DNA of 64,000 bases, taken from positions 1 to 64,000 of the forward strand of contig NW_026971426.1 of NCBI RefSeq assembly GCF_963678635.1. The letters run 5' to 3'. The notes below the pieces were generated by a model. That model saw only the letters and a program-made list of their open reading frames with translations, ran no database searches and was not told the DNA's origin. Source of the stretch: Symsagittifera roscoffensis (Eukaryota > Xenacoelomorpha > Acoela > Convolutidae). The translations under genes and the position numbers were made by a program. Shown one piece after another: positions 1 through 13,800 of the stretch (its first letter is position 1; each line of letters starts with the position of its first letter).

Positions 1-850
1 TATCAAAATCAACTTTTAGACCAGATCGCGTGAAATATCATATTGAAGCTTTGTTACTCGAAATTCGGAAGTTATGAAGAATTTAGAAAAAATTATTCAA
101 AAAAATATAAAAACCTCCTCGCCCAAAAATACTCCAAGACTTTCTAATAACTGTAAAAACTGTATTACGACGGATTGTTTTCAAATTTTCCGAGAATTCG
201 AAGATTTATTCAATTTCGAAAAATATGAAAAAGAAAAATATGAAAAAAACTTTAAAATTTGTTTTTGAATTTTTTTAAAAGTTTTTTTGGTGGTTGTTTT
301 CCTTTTGCAAATAGAACCGTTACCGAAAATGTTTAAATTATTAATTTTGTACGCTTTCATGTAGTTCTCCCATTATATCAAGCTCAAAAAAACGATACTA
401 ATTTAAAAAATATATCAAATTTGAAAAGTTTTCTATGATGATGGTCGGATTCTGTTCTATTTGCACAGCAAGTGGCTAGCCTTGTTATGATATTCTTAGT
501 TTGGACGCAAATAAATTGTTAACAGAAATGAAAGGAAGTTTTGTCAAATTTTTTATGGAGTTTATGAGCTGTTTGTGTTTGTCATATCAGAAGGGCACAA
601 ACATAAAATCAGTAAGCTGTGCATGTATCTGTCTCCTAGTTTGGCTATCTCTGAAGTGACAGATACAAATGAGCAGTCATGAAATGAGAGACAATTTTTC
701 ACAAAAGTCTTATCATTGAGGTATGTTTTCTTTATAATTTTTGAAATAAAATGGACGAAGAAAAAGGTAAAGAAACCCGAAAAAAACCCCGCAAAGCAAA
801 AAAATGTTCATAAAAACACACAAAAAATGAAAACTTGAACGTTGTTTTAG
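1..850. other. AT-rich non-coding stretch
   Basis: Strongly AT-rich sequence with many A and T runs. Only short ORFs of about 60 codons occur, with no codon structure or motif. It ends at a T-rich splice acceptor (GTTGTTTTAG, 841-850). If the downstream exon is real, this is probably intron. Confidence 0.5.
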
Positions 851-989
851 AGTTGAAGAATATTACTTAGATGCAAAAGACTGCAAACAATATTTGGGAC
901 CAGTTTTCAAGATTGAAATATGGCGGAGTTATGCGACATTCTCAGTGGCAGATTTTGTCCAGGGCGAAACCCGTTGGAGTGTGGAAAAA
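851..989 (+). CDS. Candidate internal exon of an unidentified host gene
   Basis: An acceptor GTTGTTTTAG (841-850) is followed by 46 open codons after one leading base. The block ends at a possible donor, GTAGGA (990). The peptide is rich in Trp, Tyr, Glu and Val (for example YLGPVFKIEIWRSYATFSV) and GC content rises locally, unlike the flanks. It resembles no family that I recognise and carries no retroelement motif, so it looks like a host exon rather than transposon debris. The exon leaves in phase 0, which suits the next candidate exon at 2980. The donor is weak (GTAGGA rather than GTAAGT). A chance ORF is the main alternative. Confidence 0.45.
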
Positions 990-2979
990 GTAGGATTTTT
1001 TAAAATCCATATTTACTTTATGAGAATTATTTGTTGGTGTTCAAATTTGATTAGTATTTTGGTTGAATGGTTTTATACATGATTTTTGCTGTTGAGAACT
1101 TTTCCAATGTTGGTTTCCAAAACCCAAGTATGAGTATGAAAAAAAAATTTTAAAGGTTTTTGAAAGTTTTTTGAAAAACATAAAGAAATTTATAGAAGGA
1201 ATTTTAGGCCGTTTATAACCCACTAAGTTTCGTTTTTAGTACCAATTAATCTAAATTTGAGATAAAAAATATAATAAAGTCTTTAATACAACATTTTAAT
1301 ATTGAGAAAACAAACTATTGTAAAATTTCAAAACATGATTTAAATTCAAAAGCTGATGCATAAAATCCAACTTAAATTATTTTACATGATTAAAAACTTG
1401 TTCATTGACTCAATTTTATTTTGATCAAGATTATGATAGACATTGGCTTCTGTGAAGTTTTGGAGTTTTTCAATTTGTTTTCAAAACAATTCATTTTTGT
1501 GCGAATTTATTTTCAATTTTTCTTCAAAAAGTTTGCTCGAGATTTTTTCGCACATTTTTTGATCAAAAATTGTTGAAGTTTATTGAATAAATTTTTTCGC
1601 AGAATATTTTTTATCTCATGCGGGAATTTTTTTAAATTTTTTGAAGAGAGCTCTATGAGATTTTTGTTTTGTCGTAAGACTTTGTTTCAATTTTGGTAGA
1701 ACTAGAAGAACCAAATACGAACAAGACATCTCACGTTCAACTTTTTTGTTTTAGACCATTTTTCATTATATCATGAATTATGAATAAGATATATTTTTTG
1801 TGAAATTATTTTGACAAAATAAGAGATCGCATTTGGTTTTAATTTTTAAAAGGAGTCTTTTATATATACTATAATCAATTAAAATTGATTATACGAGACT
1901 ATAAGCTTTTGTAAACATAATCGCAACTAGTTTTTGCAAAGATATTCTTGTATAACTGTCACGGATATTGCCTAAAAATCCATTTCAAATGATTACTTAA
2001 GCCTATACTTGGATACAGATTGTAACAGCACAAGGTTCTCACTTAGATATTTGTTTACTTGCCTAAATAGATTTTCTCTGTAGCTACCCGGATTGATCCC
2101 CATAAACCGAAAATGCGTATCTCACTTTTTCCACACCGAAATTGCTTAACATACAATTCCCTAGATCAAACGTATGAAAAAAAGTCAATCAAACAATTTT
2201 CAAACAATTTCAAAAAATCATTGAACTATATATTTAGAAACCTGCGCGCTGAAACTACCAAAATTCAATATTAATAGTTCGATTTGACATAGCGTTCAAA
2301 ACATCCAGAAATTCTTATTGAATTGACAACTTCGAATATTTTTTAAATATTAATTCAAAAGTTTGAGATAAGGATATATCACAATGCGATGAAAGAACTG
2401 GAGTATGTATGCTTGGAGAATGTATACATCAGAAAAACTGGTTTTTGGCGTCTGAAATAACTCCTCTCCCATAGTTTTGGTTCATCTAGAAGTAGGCTTA
2501 GAAAACTGTTGCTCTCTCAAGAGCTGAGGGGTCTCGCCTACAGACAGATAATGATGAATTTGAGGTTCCAATCTCTAAAACCCTCTGATTTTTCTCAGGT
2601 TACCTTCTCTGTTCAGAGACTGCACGTCTTATGGGGTACGCTTAAACGCTAATTATGCCTCATTTGAGTTTTTGAAAAACGTTTTCCAAACAATTTCCAT
2701 ATATGAAAAATTACTTATCTTACAATTTCCATACATAAAAAAATGCTTATCCGAGAGTTTTCTTACAACTTTCTGAATCTATGAAATTGTAGTAAATTGT
2801 AAGATACACATACAACCAAATTGAAGGATACTGCTTTGCTTGGCCAGATATTTCGGGCCTTTGATCTCAGAAATACCCACACTGTTTCTGTACGTTTTCA
2901 AATTAAGTTTTTAACCGTAAAAGAACAAGTGACCGACATTTACATGGATCGTGATAATTTTTGTCATTTTTTCTTTTAG
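990..2979. other. AT-rich intronic or intergenic stretch
   Basis: No supported gene. A perfect 9-bp inverted repeat with a 2-bp spacer sits at about 1872-1891 (TAATCAATT arms). Positions 2220-2350 weakly resemble the tail of the 1.37-kb repeat unit near 11820-11900 (shared ACTTCGAATA and a preceding TTTGA..TAGCGTT context), which suggests an old decayed copy. Confidence 0.4.
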
Positions 2980-3784
2980 GAAATTCTTCATCTTAAAGGC
3001 AAACTACGCTGTCAAATAGCACAAATTTTCATGTAAATTGTGAGTGATCTTTAGTTTCAAAAGGCACATTATCTTTCTGATTTTCCCGCAATTTGGAGAG
3101 AAAAATCATCCATATATTTTTTTTTCATATGATTTAACTTAAAGAAAAAAAGTGCCCATCGCTAACTATTTTTGAATTTAGAATTTTCGTGACGATCTAT
3201 TTCTTTATTCAAATTTTGGGAGTTGAAAATTTTTCAATTATTTTCAATCAATTTTGTTTTGTGTTCCTTAAGTTCTTCTACACTTTTCGCACACTCTAGA
3301 TTGAAGAAAAATCTTGTCAATTCTTGGTTGCAGGTATCTTTGTGCAATATTTGTAAAACCAAGTAAAAGCACGATAAATCGTGATAGTTTTTACTACACG
3401 CCTTTTCTTTTGCTCAGTGTTTTTGAAAGTGATTTGCAGAGCGTTTTCCAATTCAATAAAAAGCAAAAAGTGAATTTGGTTTTTTTGTCGCTGATTCAAT
3501 CAGCTTGACCACTTGCCAATGCAATCTACAATTGCTTAACTTGTTAACCTAATGATTATTTGACCAATTTAAATCTAAGACCTTTTGAATCTGAAGAAAC
3601 CAAAAATAAAACCTTTTGATATCGTATTCCGTTTCTAAAACACTCAATTGCAAAAAAAAAACATTTAAATTGATTGTTCGCGTGTGTTTTACCATTTAGA
3701 CTTCTAGGGGAGGTATTTCGAATGAATCAAAGTCAAATTATCTTTCCAAACAATCCAGCAAAAATGATCTTCGATCATAATTGA
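2980..3784 (+). CDS. Three further candidate exons, possible 3' end of a host gene
   Basis: Proposed exons are 2980-3032 (after TTCTTTTAG; donor GTAAAT), 3334-3362 (after GGTTGCAG; donor GTAAAA) and 3708-3784 (after GACTTCTAG), ending in TGA at 3782-3784. Splicing phases agree all the way from the exon at 851-989: phase 0, then two leftover bases, then one, then stop. The last exon reads REVFRMNQSQIIFPNNPAKM and onward to the stop. I do not recognise the product. The second and third pieces are only 53 and 29 nt, so phase agreement could be luck. A transcript would settle it. Confidence 0.22.
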
Positions 3785-5050
3785 TCTTAACAACTTGACG
3801 TGCCGGTAGCAAATATTATCCTTAAACTTAAGTTGATAGACCTGTTGATAGAAATCAAATTGATAGAAAAACAAGTGTGTTAGTTGTTTCTCTCAAGCTC
3901 CAGTTGAATTGCCACAAAGATCAATTCTAATACGATTGGGCTCAAAATTAGTGTAATCGATTGCTCTGTTATCAAAATGTCTGAACACGAAAGGAAAACT
4001 GAATCGGAATCGTGGCTTAAAAAGCTTCAATTTGATATAATAGTTTGATCGTTTGATATAACGAAAAAACATCAAACGTTTGATATAACAGCTTAAAACA
4101 TACTTATGTCCAAAAAAATTTAAATTATCTGAAGCGGTTGGAACGAAAAGGTATATTTAAGAGTCCATGAACGTAGTTAAGATTCTTTATTAGGCAGTGA
4201 TTATATGTTTTCCCAGAAAGGGGCACAAAAATGATCACGCTCAAGATCTGATTTTTTTTGCGGTTTAACTTTACTTTTACCATTCAACTAGTTAAAAGTA
4301 CAGCACACTCCACAAATGAACGGTTTCAACACAAACTCGGCAAAAAGAATATCTTAGCCTCAATATGGTTGGGAAAACCGAAGTTTGAATTTCACTTTTA
4401 AAATTCAAGTTTAATTTTTGAAAACTTTTCCAACACGCAAAACTGTAAAGGTCACCAAAATCGCAATCAACCTCTAGTTTTGAGAGTAAATTTCTTTTTT
4501 TCCCGGCCATTCTAAGGCCAAACTCTAAATTTTGCGATTTAACATAGATTTCGCAACATTTCTTTGATTTTCCAGCAGTCTTTCGTTTTCTTTGATTGTT
4601 CAATTTAAACATGATTAAGGACTTATCTCTGGATACCAGAAACTTAAACTCATCAAATTGAGCAACTACCAATGTACAGTTTGGCTTCGAAATGACGGAA
4701 TGAAATATTGACTTTTTTTTTACTTTTCTCAATTTATTTTTGTTTTATCAAAGAAATCAAAATCGATTTTCTTATATTTCAAAGAGCTTCAAAGTGCTTT
4801 GTTATTTTTAAAATTGAAAGTTATTTCAGCTTGAGCCACGGAAACTAAACCTATATTCGAAAATTTTCGAAAGCTTTTAGTCATTTTTTGTGATTGTGAT
4901 TGCAACAAAGACACAACGAACTTTTTTATCCACTTGTGGCTAACCATACTGACAAACTTTTAAAATCGGTTTTAAAAAGTTAATTTTTGTATAAAAAGTC
5001 AACTTAAGAAAGCTCATTCACATACACAAATAGATATAGAATGACTTATA
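3785..5050. other. AT-rich stretch with a 14-bp palindrome
   Basis: No convincing gene. A minus-strand ORF (4292-4732, 146 codons) is the longest, but it is Lys/Phe/Ser-rich as expected for AT-rich DNA and has no motif. A perfect palindrome ATCAAACGTTTGAT lies at 4071-4084. A short dispersed hairpin motif (AAGAGTCCATGAACGTAGTT) begins near 4159. Confidence 0.4.
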
Positions 5051-8000
5051 CAAACTTAACGTTCAAAAAGACGTTTTTTTTGCCTGTTTTGGTCTTGTAT
5101 ATTTTTCTTTATCACGGAAATTTTAATGTAGAAGTTCAAATCGTTTCTTGATGGTTGGATCAGCTTTGTTTGTTTTTGGTCTGCTGATAAAAAATTCTGC
5201 TTAGTTTTTTTTTGTGACGGGTTAGTTCACATTTTGGGTCATTCTTTGTTTTTTTTTGTCATCCAGGGACGCTACGACTATATCATCTGCGATATGGAAA
5301 TCATTTCCTAAGAGAACGTTTGTTACGATATAATAAGTTCCCAATCTATTTTTATACTTTTTTATCAGAACTGTAGTAGCAATTGACCCAGAACTCTATA
5401 TAGACCCAGTGAAAACTAACGACTAATCAAAATCAGATCTCCGTCATATTCAATCAAAAACTCATTACGAAGCCAAATTGTGCATTTTGTGCATTGTAGG
5501 CGGTTTCCGCAACAAGAACGTTCCTTTTGTTCTTCTTTTGTTCTTTACTTTCCATTGATCATTTCGACAAAACCTTTACATGTATAAAGACATGTCTCTC
5601 GAATCCATGAACGTACAGAATTTACAGTATTTTGCTACAATAATATGTTATTCCAAACATACAAAACTAGTATCCAAAATATTCAACAAAAATTTTTACC
5701 GAAATGATTGTAGCAGACGACCTCAAACTTATTGTAGCAGTCAGAATTCTAAATTGACACAGTGAAAACAACATTTCTGCTATCCACTGTAAAAAATCTG
5801 AGTTTTAATCAAGTCATTTTAAGAAAACTAATAATCATAATTGTGAAGTTTAACAACAAAGATAAATCATTTTAAATAAAAAAACACTGAGATGAAAAAT
5901 ATTATAGAGTAAAAATATGTATATTAAAGGACACAAAAAAATGTATATGTATATTAATCGCATATAATCAAAGATAGCAGTAAAAATCAACATAAGATTC
6001 AAGATTTTCACCAAAGATTGAACGGTTTTTTTACAATTTTTTAACAGGTTACACAGTTAAGCCGTCTTTAACCCATATCGAGCAATTTGATGAAAAAACC
6101 CAAGTTATTTAAATAAATTAGATTGCGGTTTTAACAAATGTTTAAGAGTAATAAACGTAGTGAGGACCCTTACATAGGTCTTGTTGATTTTTTATTTAAT
6201 TTGTTTAGGAAAAAGTCTTTGAGTTTTGATGCAATTAGGTGTAAGGCACTTTTTGAGTTCAATTGAAATTCATCCGCTGAAAGTAACGTAAATAGCACTT
6301 TCCAAATACGAACGTGGAAATGGCGCGGAAAAACGTGAAAAAATTTCTAGTTTCGATAGTGGAATGAAAACTTCACCTACTGATCCATTTTTCTCATATT
6401 ATGTTCATGTTATCAAAAAGCGTCAATAATTAATCGTTCTGAAAGTTCAAACTTAACGTTCAAAAAGACGTTTTTTTTGCCTGTTTTGGTCTTGTATATT
6501 TTTCTTTATCACGGAAATTTTGATGTAGAAGTTCAAATCGTTTCTTGATGGTTGGATCAGCTTTGTTTGTTTTTGGTCTGCTGATAAAAAATTCTGCTCA
6601 GTTTTTTTTTGTGACGGGTTAGTTCACATTTTGGGTCATTCTTTGTTTTTTTTTGTCATCCAGGGACGCTAAGACTATATCATCTGCGATATGGAAATCA
6701 TTTCCTAAGAGAACGTTTGCTACGATATAATAAGTTCCCAATCTATTTTTATACTTTTTTATCAGAACTGTAGTAGCAATTGACCCAGAACTCTATATAG
6801 ACCCAGTGAAAACTAACGACTAATCAAAATCAGATCTCCGTCATATTCAATCAAAAACTCATTACGAAGCCAAATTGTGCATTTTGTGCATTGTAGGCGG
6901 TTTCCGCAACAAGAACGTTCCTTTTGTTCTTCTTTTGTTCTTTACTTTCCATTGATCATTTCGACAAAACCTTTACATGTATAAAGACATGTCTCTCGAA
7001 TCCATGAACGTACAGAATTTACAGTATTTTGCTACAATAATATGTTATTCCAAACATACAAAACTAGTATCCAAAACATTCAACAAAAATTTTTACCGAA
7101 ATGATTGTAGCAGACGACCTCAAACTTATTGTAGCAGTCAGAATTCTAAATTGACACAGTGAAAACAACATTTCTGCTATCCACTGTAAAAAATCTGAGT
7201 TTTAATCAAGTCATTTTAAGAAAACTAATAATCATAATTGTGAAGTTTAACAACAAAGATAAATCATTTTAAATAAAAAAACACTGAGATGAAAAATATT
7301 ATAGAGTAAAAATATGTATATTAAAGGACACAAAAAAATGTATATGTATATTAATCGCATATAATCAAAGATAGCAGTAAAAATCAACATAAGATTCAAG
7401 ATTTTCACCAAAGATTGAACGGTTTTTTTACAATTTTTTAACAGGTTACACAGTTAAGCCGTCTTTAACCCATATCGAGCAATTTGATGAAAAAACTCAA
7501 GTTATTTAAATAAATTAGATTGCGGTTTTAACAAATGTTTAAGAGTAATAAACGTAGTGAGGACCCTTACATAGGTCTTGTTGATTTTTTATTTAATTTG
7601 TTTAGGAAAAAGTCTTTGAGTTTTGATGCAATTAGGTGTAAGGCACTTTTTGAGTTCAATTGAAATTCATCCGCTGAAAGTAACGTAAATAGCACTTTCC
7701 AAATACGAACGTGGAAATGGCGCGGAAAAACGTGAGAAAATTTCTAGTTTCGATAGTGGAATGAAAACTTCACCTACTGATCCATTTTTCTCATATTATG
7801 TTCATGTTATCAAAAAGCGTCAATAATTAATCGTTCTGAAAGTTCAAACTTAACGTTCAAAAAGACGTTTTTTTTGCCTGTTTTGGTCTTGTATATTTTT
7901 CTTTATCACGGAAATTTTGATGTAGAAGTTCAAATCGTTTCTTGATGGTTGGATCAGCTTTGTTCGTTTTTGGTCTGCTGATAAAAAATTCTGCTTAGTT

Positions 8001-9241
8001 TTTTTTTGTGACGGGTTAGTTCACATTTTGGGTCATTCTTTGTTTTTTTTTGTCATCCAGGGACGCTAAGACTATATCATCTGCGATATGGAAATCATTT
8101 CCTAAGAGAACGTTTGCTACGATATAATAAAATCCCAATCTATTTTTATACTTTTTTATCAGAACTGTAGTAGCAATTGACCCAGAACTCTATATAGACC
8201 CAGTGAAAACTAACGACTAATCAAAATCAGATCTCCGTCGTATTCAATCAAAAACTCATTACGAAGCCAAATTGTGCATTTTGTGCATTGTAGGCGGTTT
8301 CCGCAACAAGAACGCTCCTTTTGTTCTTCTTTTGTTCTTTACTTTCCATTGATCATTTCGACAAAACTTTTACATGTATAAAGACATGTCTCTCGAATCC
8401 ATGAACGTACAGAATTTACAGTATTTTGCTACAATAATATGTTATTCCAAACATACAAAACTAGTATCCAAAACATTCAACAAAAATTTTTACCGAAATG
8501 ATTGTAGCAGACGACCTCAAACTTATTGTAGCAGTCAGAATTTTAAATTGACACAGTGAAAACAACATTTCTGCTATCCACTGTAAAAAATCTGAGTTTT
8601 AATCAAGTCATTTTAAGAAAACTAATAATCATAATTGTGAAGTTTAACAACAAAGATAAGCCATTTTAAATAGAAAAACACTGAGATGAAAAATATTATA
8701 GAGTAAAAATATGTATATTAAAGGACACAAAAAAATGTATATGTATATTAATCGCATATAATCAAAGATAGCAGTAAAAATCAACATAAGATTCAAGATT
8801 TTCACCAAAGATTGAACGGTTTTTTTACAATTTTTTAACAGGTTACACAGTTAAGCCGTCTTTAACCCATATCGAGCAATTTGATGAAAAAACCCAAGTT
8901 ATTTAAATAAATTAGATTGCGGTTTTAACAAATGTTTAAGAGTAATAAACGTAGTGAGGACCCTTACATAGGTCTTGTTGATTTTTTATTTAATTTGTTT
9001 AGGAAAAAATCTTTGAATTTTGATGCAATTAGGTGTAAGGCACTTTTTGAGTTCAATTGAAATTCATCCGCTGAAAGTAACGTAAATAGCACTTTCCAAA
9101 TACGAACGTGGAAATGGCGCGGAAAAACGTGAAAAAATTTCTAGTTTCGATAGTGGAATGAAAACTTCACCTACTGATCCATTTTTCTCATATTATGTTC
9201 ATGTTATCAAAAAGCGTCAATAATTAATCGTTCTGAAAATT
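5051..9241. repeat. Three-copy tandem array of a 1397-bp unit
   Basis: Units are 5051-6447, 6448-7844 and 7845-9241, exactly 1397 bp apart and differing at only a scattering of positions. The array begins at CAAACTTAACGTTCAAAAAG and closes after exactly three periods. Each unit carries the same 61-codon ORF (5580, 6977, 8374). Its few changes alter the protein (Ile/Thr, Ser/Phe), so I see no sign of protein selection. A splice-acceptor-like segment (TTTTTTGTCATCCAGGGACG) recurs in every copy. High identity implies recent amplification or homogenisation. The same segment has a diverged relative in the 1.37-kb repeat downstream (near 11700). Confidence 0.93.
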
Positions 9242-10257
9242 CAAAGAGCTGGAAAGCATCTATTTTTTTCTTCGAAACTCGGAATTTGAATTTTTTCTAC
9301 AAAATCAGCGATTTTTTAAAGTTTACTTGCGTTCATTTTTCTTTTTAAAGTTTTGATTGGCTATGTTGTTTACCTGCATTCATTACTCTTTACTAATGCT
9401 TGATTAACTATGTTTAAAATTAGAAGTCAATTAATCCTGATTTTTAACATCAAATTCCTTTGTCGAAGAACAGCAGATTTGAACAATAAGTTCCAGGAGA
9501 AAAAACTTTAAAAAGGTTGAAGAGAAAAAAATGAAATGAATAACTCCCCTTATTTTGATCACCGCTCATTCTTATTTCTCCACGACCGACAGCATCCGTA
9601 AGTTAGGGACATTCTGTGCATGCATGATATACAGCCCGTATAACCGATAATGTTACAATCACATTTTAACCATTTCATATATTTTATACTGAGAGTGGTT
9701 CCAGTGTTTTGCCGACAAAAAGTTCTCATGAGGTGAACAAGATTGACCCAATAATCACAGTGAGGACTTTTTTGCAACAAAACCAAAAAAAAGGAATTTC
9801 CCGAAAAATTGAGTGTAAGGCCATTTAAAAATGAGTTATTAAAAAGCGCCATTAATAAATTGTTCTAAAAATTCAAAGAGCTTACAGACCATCTAGTTTT
9901 TTCTTTGTAATTCAAAAATTGAGATTTTTTCAAGAAAATTTTAGTGTTTTTTCAATGTTTACTTGCGCTCATTACTCTTCGATTGGCTATGTTTTATTAA
10001 TTCGTGATATAAAATCATCTGTTTTATACCCAAACCAAGCAAGGGCAAAAAATATAGAATAGCGCGTGAATATTTAATTCAGCACAACAAAAAAAAACTC
10101 TACCAAAAAGTCGATGGTAATTATTTGATTGTGATTTAGCTTCAAAAACAGCGAGAAAAAGTTTGAAAATTTTAATTGGTTGTTAGACATATGCTCTGCA
10201 ATTCTAGACAAGGACTTATCTATTTAGACTATTTTCACTGAGAAAGAATAAAGTTTA
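9242..10257. other. Diverged flank of the tandem array
   Basis: Two stretches, about 9205-9340 and 9840-9990, resemble each other and the end of the 1397-bp unit (shared ATTCAAAGAGCT, then GTTTACTTGCG). They look like older, decayed copies of that unit's flank. No gene is supported; the 97-codon minus-strand ORF at 9559-9852 lies inside this repeat-derived DNA. Confidence 0.45.
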
Positions 10258-10793
10258 ACAAGACTGCTCGTATCAGGGCGAAGCCCTGAATGTTCCGACT
10301 GCCTTTTAAGCAGCAGTAATAACATAAAAAAATTAAATGAAATAAAACAAAATGAAATTTTTTTTTCCAAAATTTGAATTTTTAAAATGAAAATCATCCC
10401 CCACACGCCATATAAAGTACAAAAACATAGATTTCGTTCCTTGTAACAAACAATTATGGCAAATAAGCTTCTTTCAACCAGTTTGGAACGATTTATAAGA
10501 CGGATTAATTCTCCGCTTACGCGTTAATGGCGCGAATTATTTATATCGCGCGTTAATTGTCCCAATTTGGTCAAAATGGCCAAAATAGCAATTTTAAAAC
10601 CCTCATAACTTTACGAAAAGTGATCACAGGTGAAATATCTTTTCAAATTTAAGTTCAGGACAACAATGGCTTTCGAATGATATAAAAAATTCCGTCAAAA
10701 ATGGCTAGTTAAAAAGTCGAAATTTGTCTGAAGAAAAAAAACCCACCCCGAGCACAAATATTCCGTTACTTTCGTATCGAAAGTCGGAACAAT
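10258..10793 (-). mobile_element. Family A non-autonomous element, copy 1 (possible Helentron-type)
   Basis: The copy has an outer end ACAAGACTGCTCGTATC, then a GC-rich hairpin (CAGGGC-GAA-GCCCTG), then TGTTCCGACT at 10291-10300. That decamer is mirrored by AGTCGGAACA at 10782-10791, which is the opposite extremity. The inverted repeats are therefore asymmetric: terminal at one end, about 33 bp inside at the other. A terminal hairpin plus offset inverted repeats is the layout described for Helentron/Helitron2 non-autonomous elements. If that is right, sense is the minus strand. There is no coding capacity. The class assignment is inference; the family itself is certain because at least eight copies occur here. 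Confidence 0.7.
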
Positions 10794-10850
10794 AACAAAT
10801 CACTTCACATAAACTAATCAAAATATACCGATAATTCTACAACAAAATCA

Positions 10851-13800
10851 ACAAGACTGATCGTATCAGGGCGAAGCCCTGAATGTTCCGACTGCCTTTT
10901 AAGGTTTATGGAGCAGTAATAACATTAAAAAATTAAATGAAATAAAACAAAATCAAAAAAAAAATTCTAAAATTTGAAATTTTTAACGAAAATCATCCCC
11001 CCACACGCCTTACAAAGTACAAAAGGATAGATTTCGCTCCTCGTAACAAACCAATTATGGCAAATAAGCTTCTTTTAACCAATTTGGAACGATTTCTGAG
11101 ACTGATTAACTCTCCGCTTACGCGTTAATAGCGCGAAATATATCGCGCGTTATTGTCCCAAATTGGCCAAAATGGCAATCCTTCAACCCCCGAAACCTTA
11201 CCAAAAATGATCACAGGTGAAATATCTTTTCAAATTTGAGCTCAGGACAACAATACCTTTCGAATGATGTGAAAAAAACTATGTCAAAAATGGCTAGTTA
11301 AAAAGTCGAAATTCGTCTGAAGAAAAAAAACCCACCCCGAGCACAAACATTCCGTTAATTTCGTATCAAAAGTCGGAACAAGTTTTGGAAGAACAACCGA
11401 TTGTAGCAATGTTGTTTTTGCTTTGAATACTCAGAAACCAACCAACATGAATTTGAGCGTGTAGCAAGAATAGCACTATTAACACCAATGTATATGAAGT
11501 ATCAAAATCGCTACAGCGGAAAATTAAATCGGGCTAAAGTTACACTCAAAACTGAAAGCACCAAGAATATTAAAGTAACATTGATTCTTCCTAATAAAAA
11601 CGACTTTTTGTTGGAAATTGGAGAAAACTGGTTTTAAGTTCTGTTTGGTTCTTTGCTATGGTAGACTTTTTCATTTTGGATTGTTTCTTGTTTTTCCGTC
11701 CGTTCAGCGATGCTATCTCTGGCATTATGCATTCTGCTTTCTAAGAATTCTGAATTCAATATAGAAATCTGCTTTCTGAAACACCCTTCAAAAGGTCAAT
11801 ATTAAAAGGTTGATTTGATTTAGCGTTTAAATCGGCCTGAAAATGTGCATTGAAGTGACTACTTCGAATAATTTTTAAAAATAACAAATTCGTTTTTAAA
11901 AAATTTCGCGATTAAAAAATTACTTTATATCAATTAGAAAACCAAAAATTGGAAAAAGTATATAATTTTGGAAGAGTGCAACAATTTCTCAGACCAAAAT
12001 CAAATATAAAAAAAAACCGCACATCAATCGGATAAAAAAAACGATAAGTTTATTCAGTTTTAGATTTCAGGCTTTCCAGCAGGTCCCGGATAAAGCGAAT
12101 CTTCCGAGTTTCTTTTATTTTAATGCTTCTCGCTTGCAAGCGCGATCAGAAATGGATCTCACGCACTAATCGCTTTTGATAGTAATTTATAGTCGCTTTT
12201 GACAGTAATATTAAAATATACAAGACTGCTCGTATCAGGGCAAAGCCCTGAATGTTCCGACTGCCTTTTAAGGCTTATGGAGCAGTAATAAAATTAAAAA
12301 AATTAAATGAAATTTAAAAAACGAAAAAAATTTTGTCTAAAATTTTTCATAAAAACCATCCCCCCCAAACGCCATATACAGTACAAAGAATCTAATTTGC
12401 TCCTTGTAGCAAACCAATTATGAAAAATAGGCTTATTTCAACCAATTTGGAACAATTTCTAAGACGGATTAACTCTCCACTTACGCGTTAATAGCGCGAA
12501 ATATACCGCGCGTTAATTGTACCAAATTGGCCAAAATGGCAATCTTTATACCCCCGTAACTTTACGAAAAATGATCACAAGTGAAATGCTTTTTTTTCAA
12601 ATTTGAGCTCAGGACAACAATACCTTTCATATGATAAAAAAAAAATTCCGTCAAAAATGGCTAGTTAAAAAGTCGAAATTTGTCTGAAGAAAACAAAACG
12701 CACCCCGAGCACAAACATTCCGCTAATTTCGTATCGAAAGTCGGAACAATTATTGGAAGAACAACCGATTGTAGCAATGTTGTTTTTGCTTTGAATACTC
12801 AGAAACCAACCAACAAGAATTTGAGCGTGTAGCAAGAATAGCACTAACACCAATGTATATGAAGTATCAAAATCGCTACAGCGGAAAATTAAATCCGGCT
12901 AAAGTTACACTCAAAACTGAAAGCACCAGGAATATTAAAGTAACATTGATTCTTCATAATAAAAACGACTTTTTGTTGGAAATTGGAGAAGACTGGTTTT
13001 AAGTTCTGTTTGGTTCTTTGCTATGGTAGACTTTTTCATTTTGGATTGTTTCTTGTTTTTCTGTCCGTTCAGCGATGCTATCTCTGGCATTATGCATTCT
13101 GCTTTCTAAGAATTCTGAATTCAATATAGAAATCTGCTTTCTGAAACACCCTTCAAAAGGTCAATATTAAAAGTTTGATTTGATTTAGCGTTTAAATCAG
13201 CCTGAAAATCCGCATTGAAGTGACTCTTTTGAATAATTTTTTAACATAACAAATTCGTTTTAAAAAATTTCACGATCAAAAAATTACTTTATATCATTTA
13301 GAAACTAAAAATTAGAAAAAGTATATAATTTTGGAAGAGTGCAACAATTTCTCAGACCAAAATCAAATATAAAAAAAAAACCGCACATCAATCGGATGAA
13401 AAAAAACGATAAGTTTTTTCAGTTTTAGATTTCAGGCTTTCCAGCAGGTCCCGGATAAAGCGAATCTTCCGAGTTTCTTTTATTTTAATGCTTCTCGCTT
13501 GCAAGCGCGATCAGAAATGGATCTCACGCACTAATCGCTTTTGATAGTAATTTATAGTCGCTTTTGACAGTAATATTAAAATATACAAGACTGCTCGTAT
13601 CAGGGCAAAGCCCTGAATGTTCCGACTGCCTTTTAAGGCTTATGGAGCAGTAATAAAATTAAAAAAATTAAATGAAATTTAAAAAACGAAAAAAATTTTG
13701 TCTAAAATTTTTCATAAAAACCATCCCCCCCAAACGCCATATACAGTACAAAGAATCTAATTTGCTCCTTGTAGCAAACCAATTATGAAAAATAGGCTTA

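Noticed and set aside
4292-4732. 146-codon minus-strand ORF
   Set aside because: Composition is that of AT-rich random sequence (Lys, Phe, Ser, Leu). There is no motif and no flanking gene signals.
5580-8559. 61-codon ORF repeated three times in the 1397-bp array
   Set aside because: It is repeated only because the whole unit is; differences between copies alter residues and no start context or motif supports a gene.
9559-9852. 97-codon minus-strand ORF
   Set aside because: It overlaps decayed repeat sequence and has no family resemblance.
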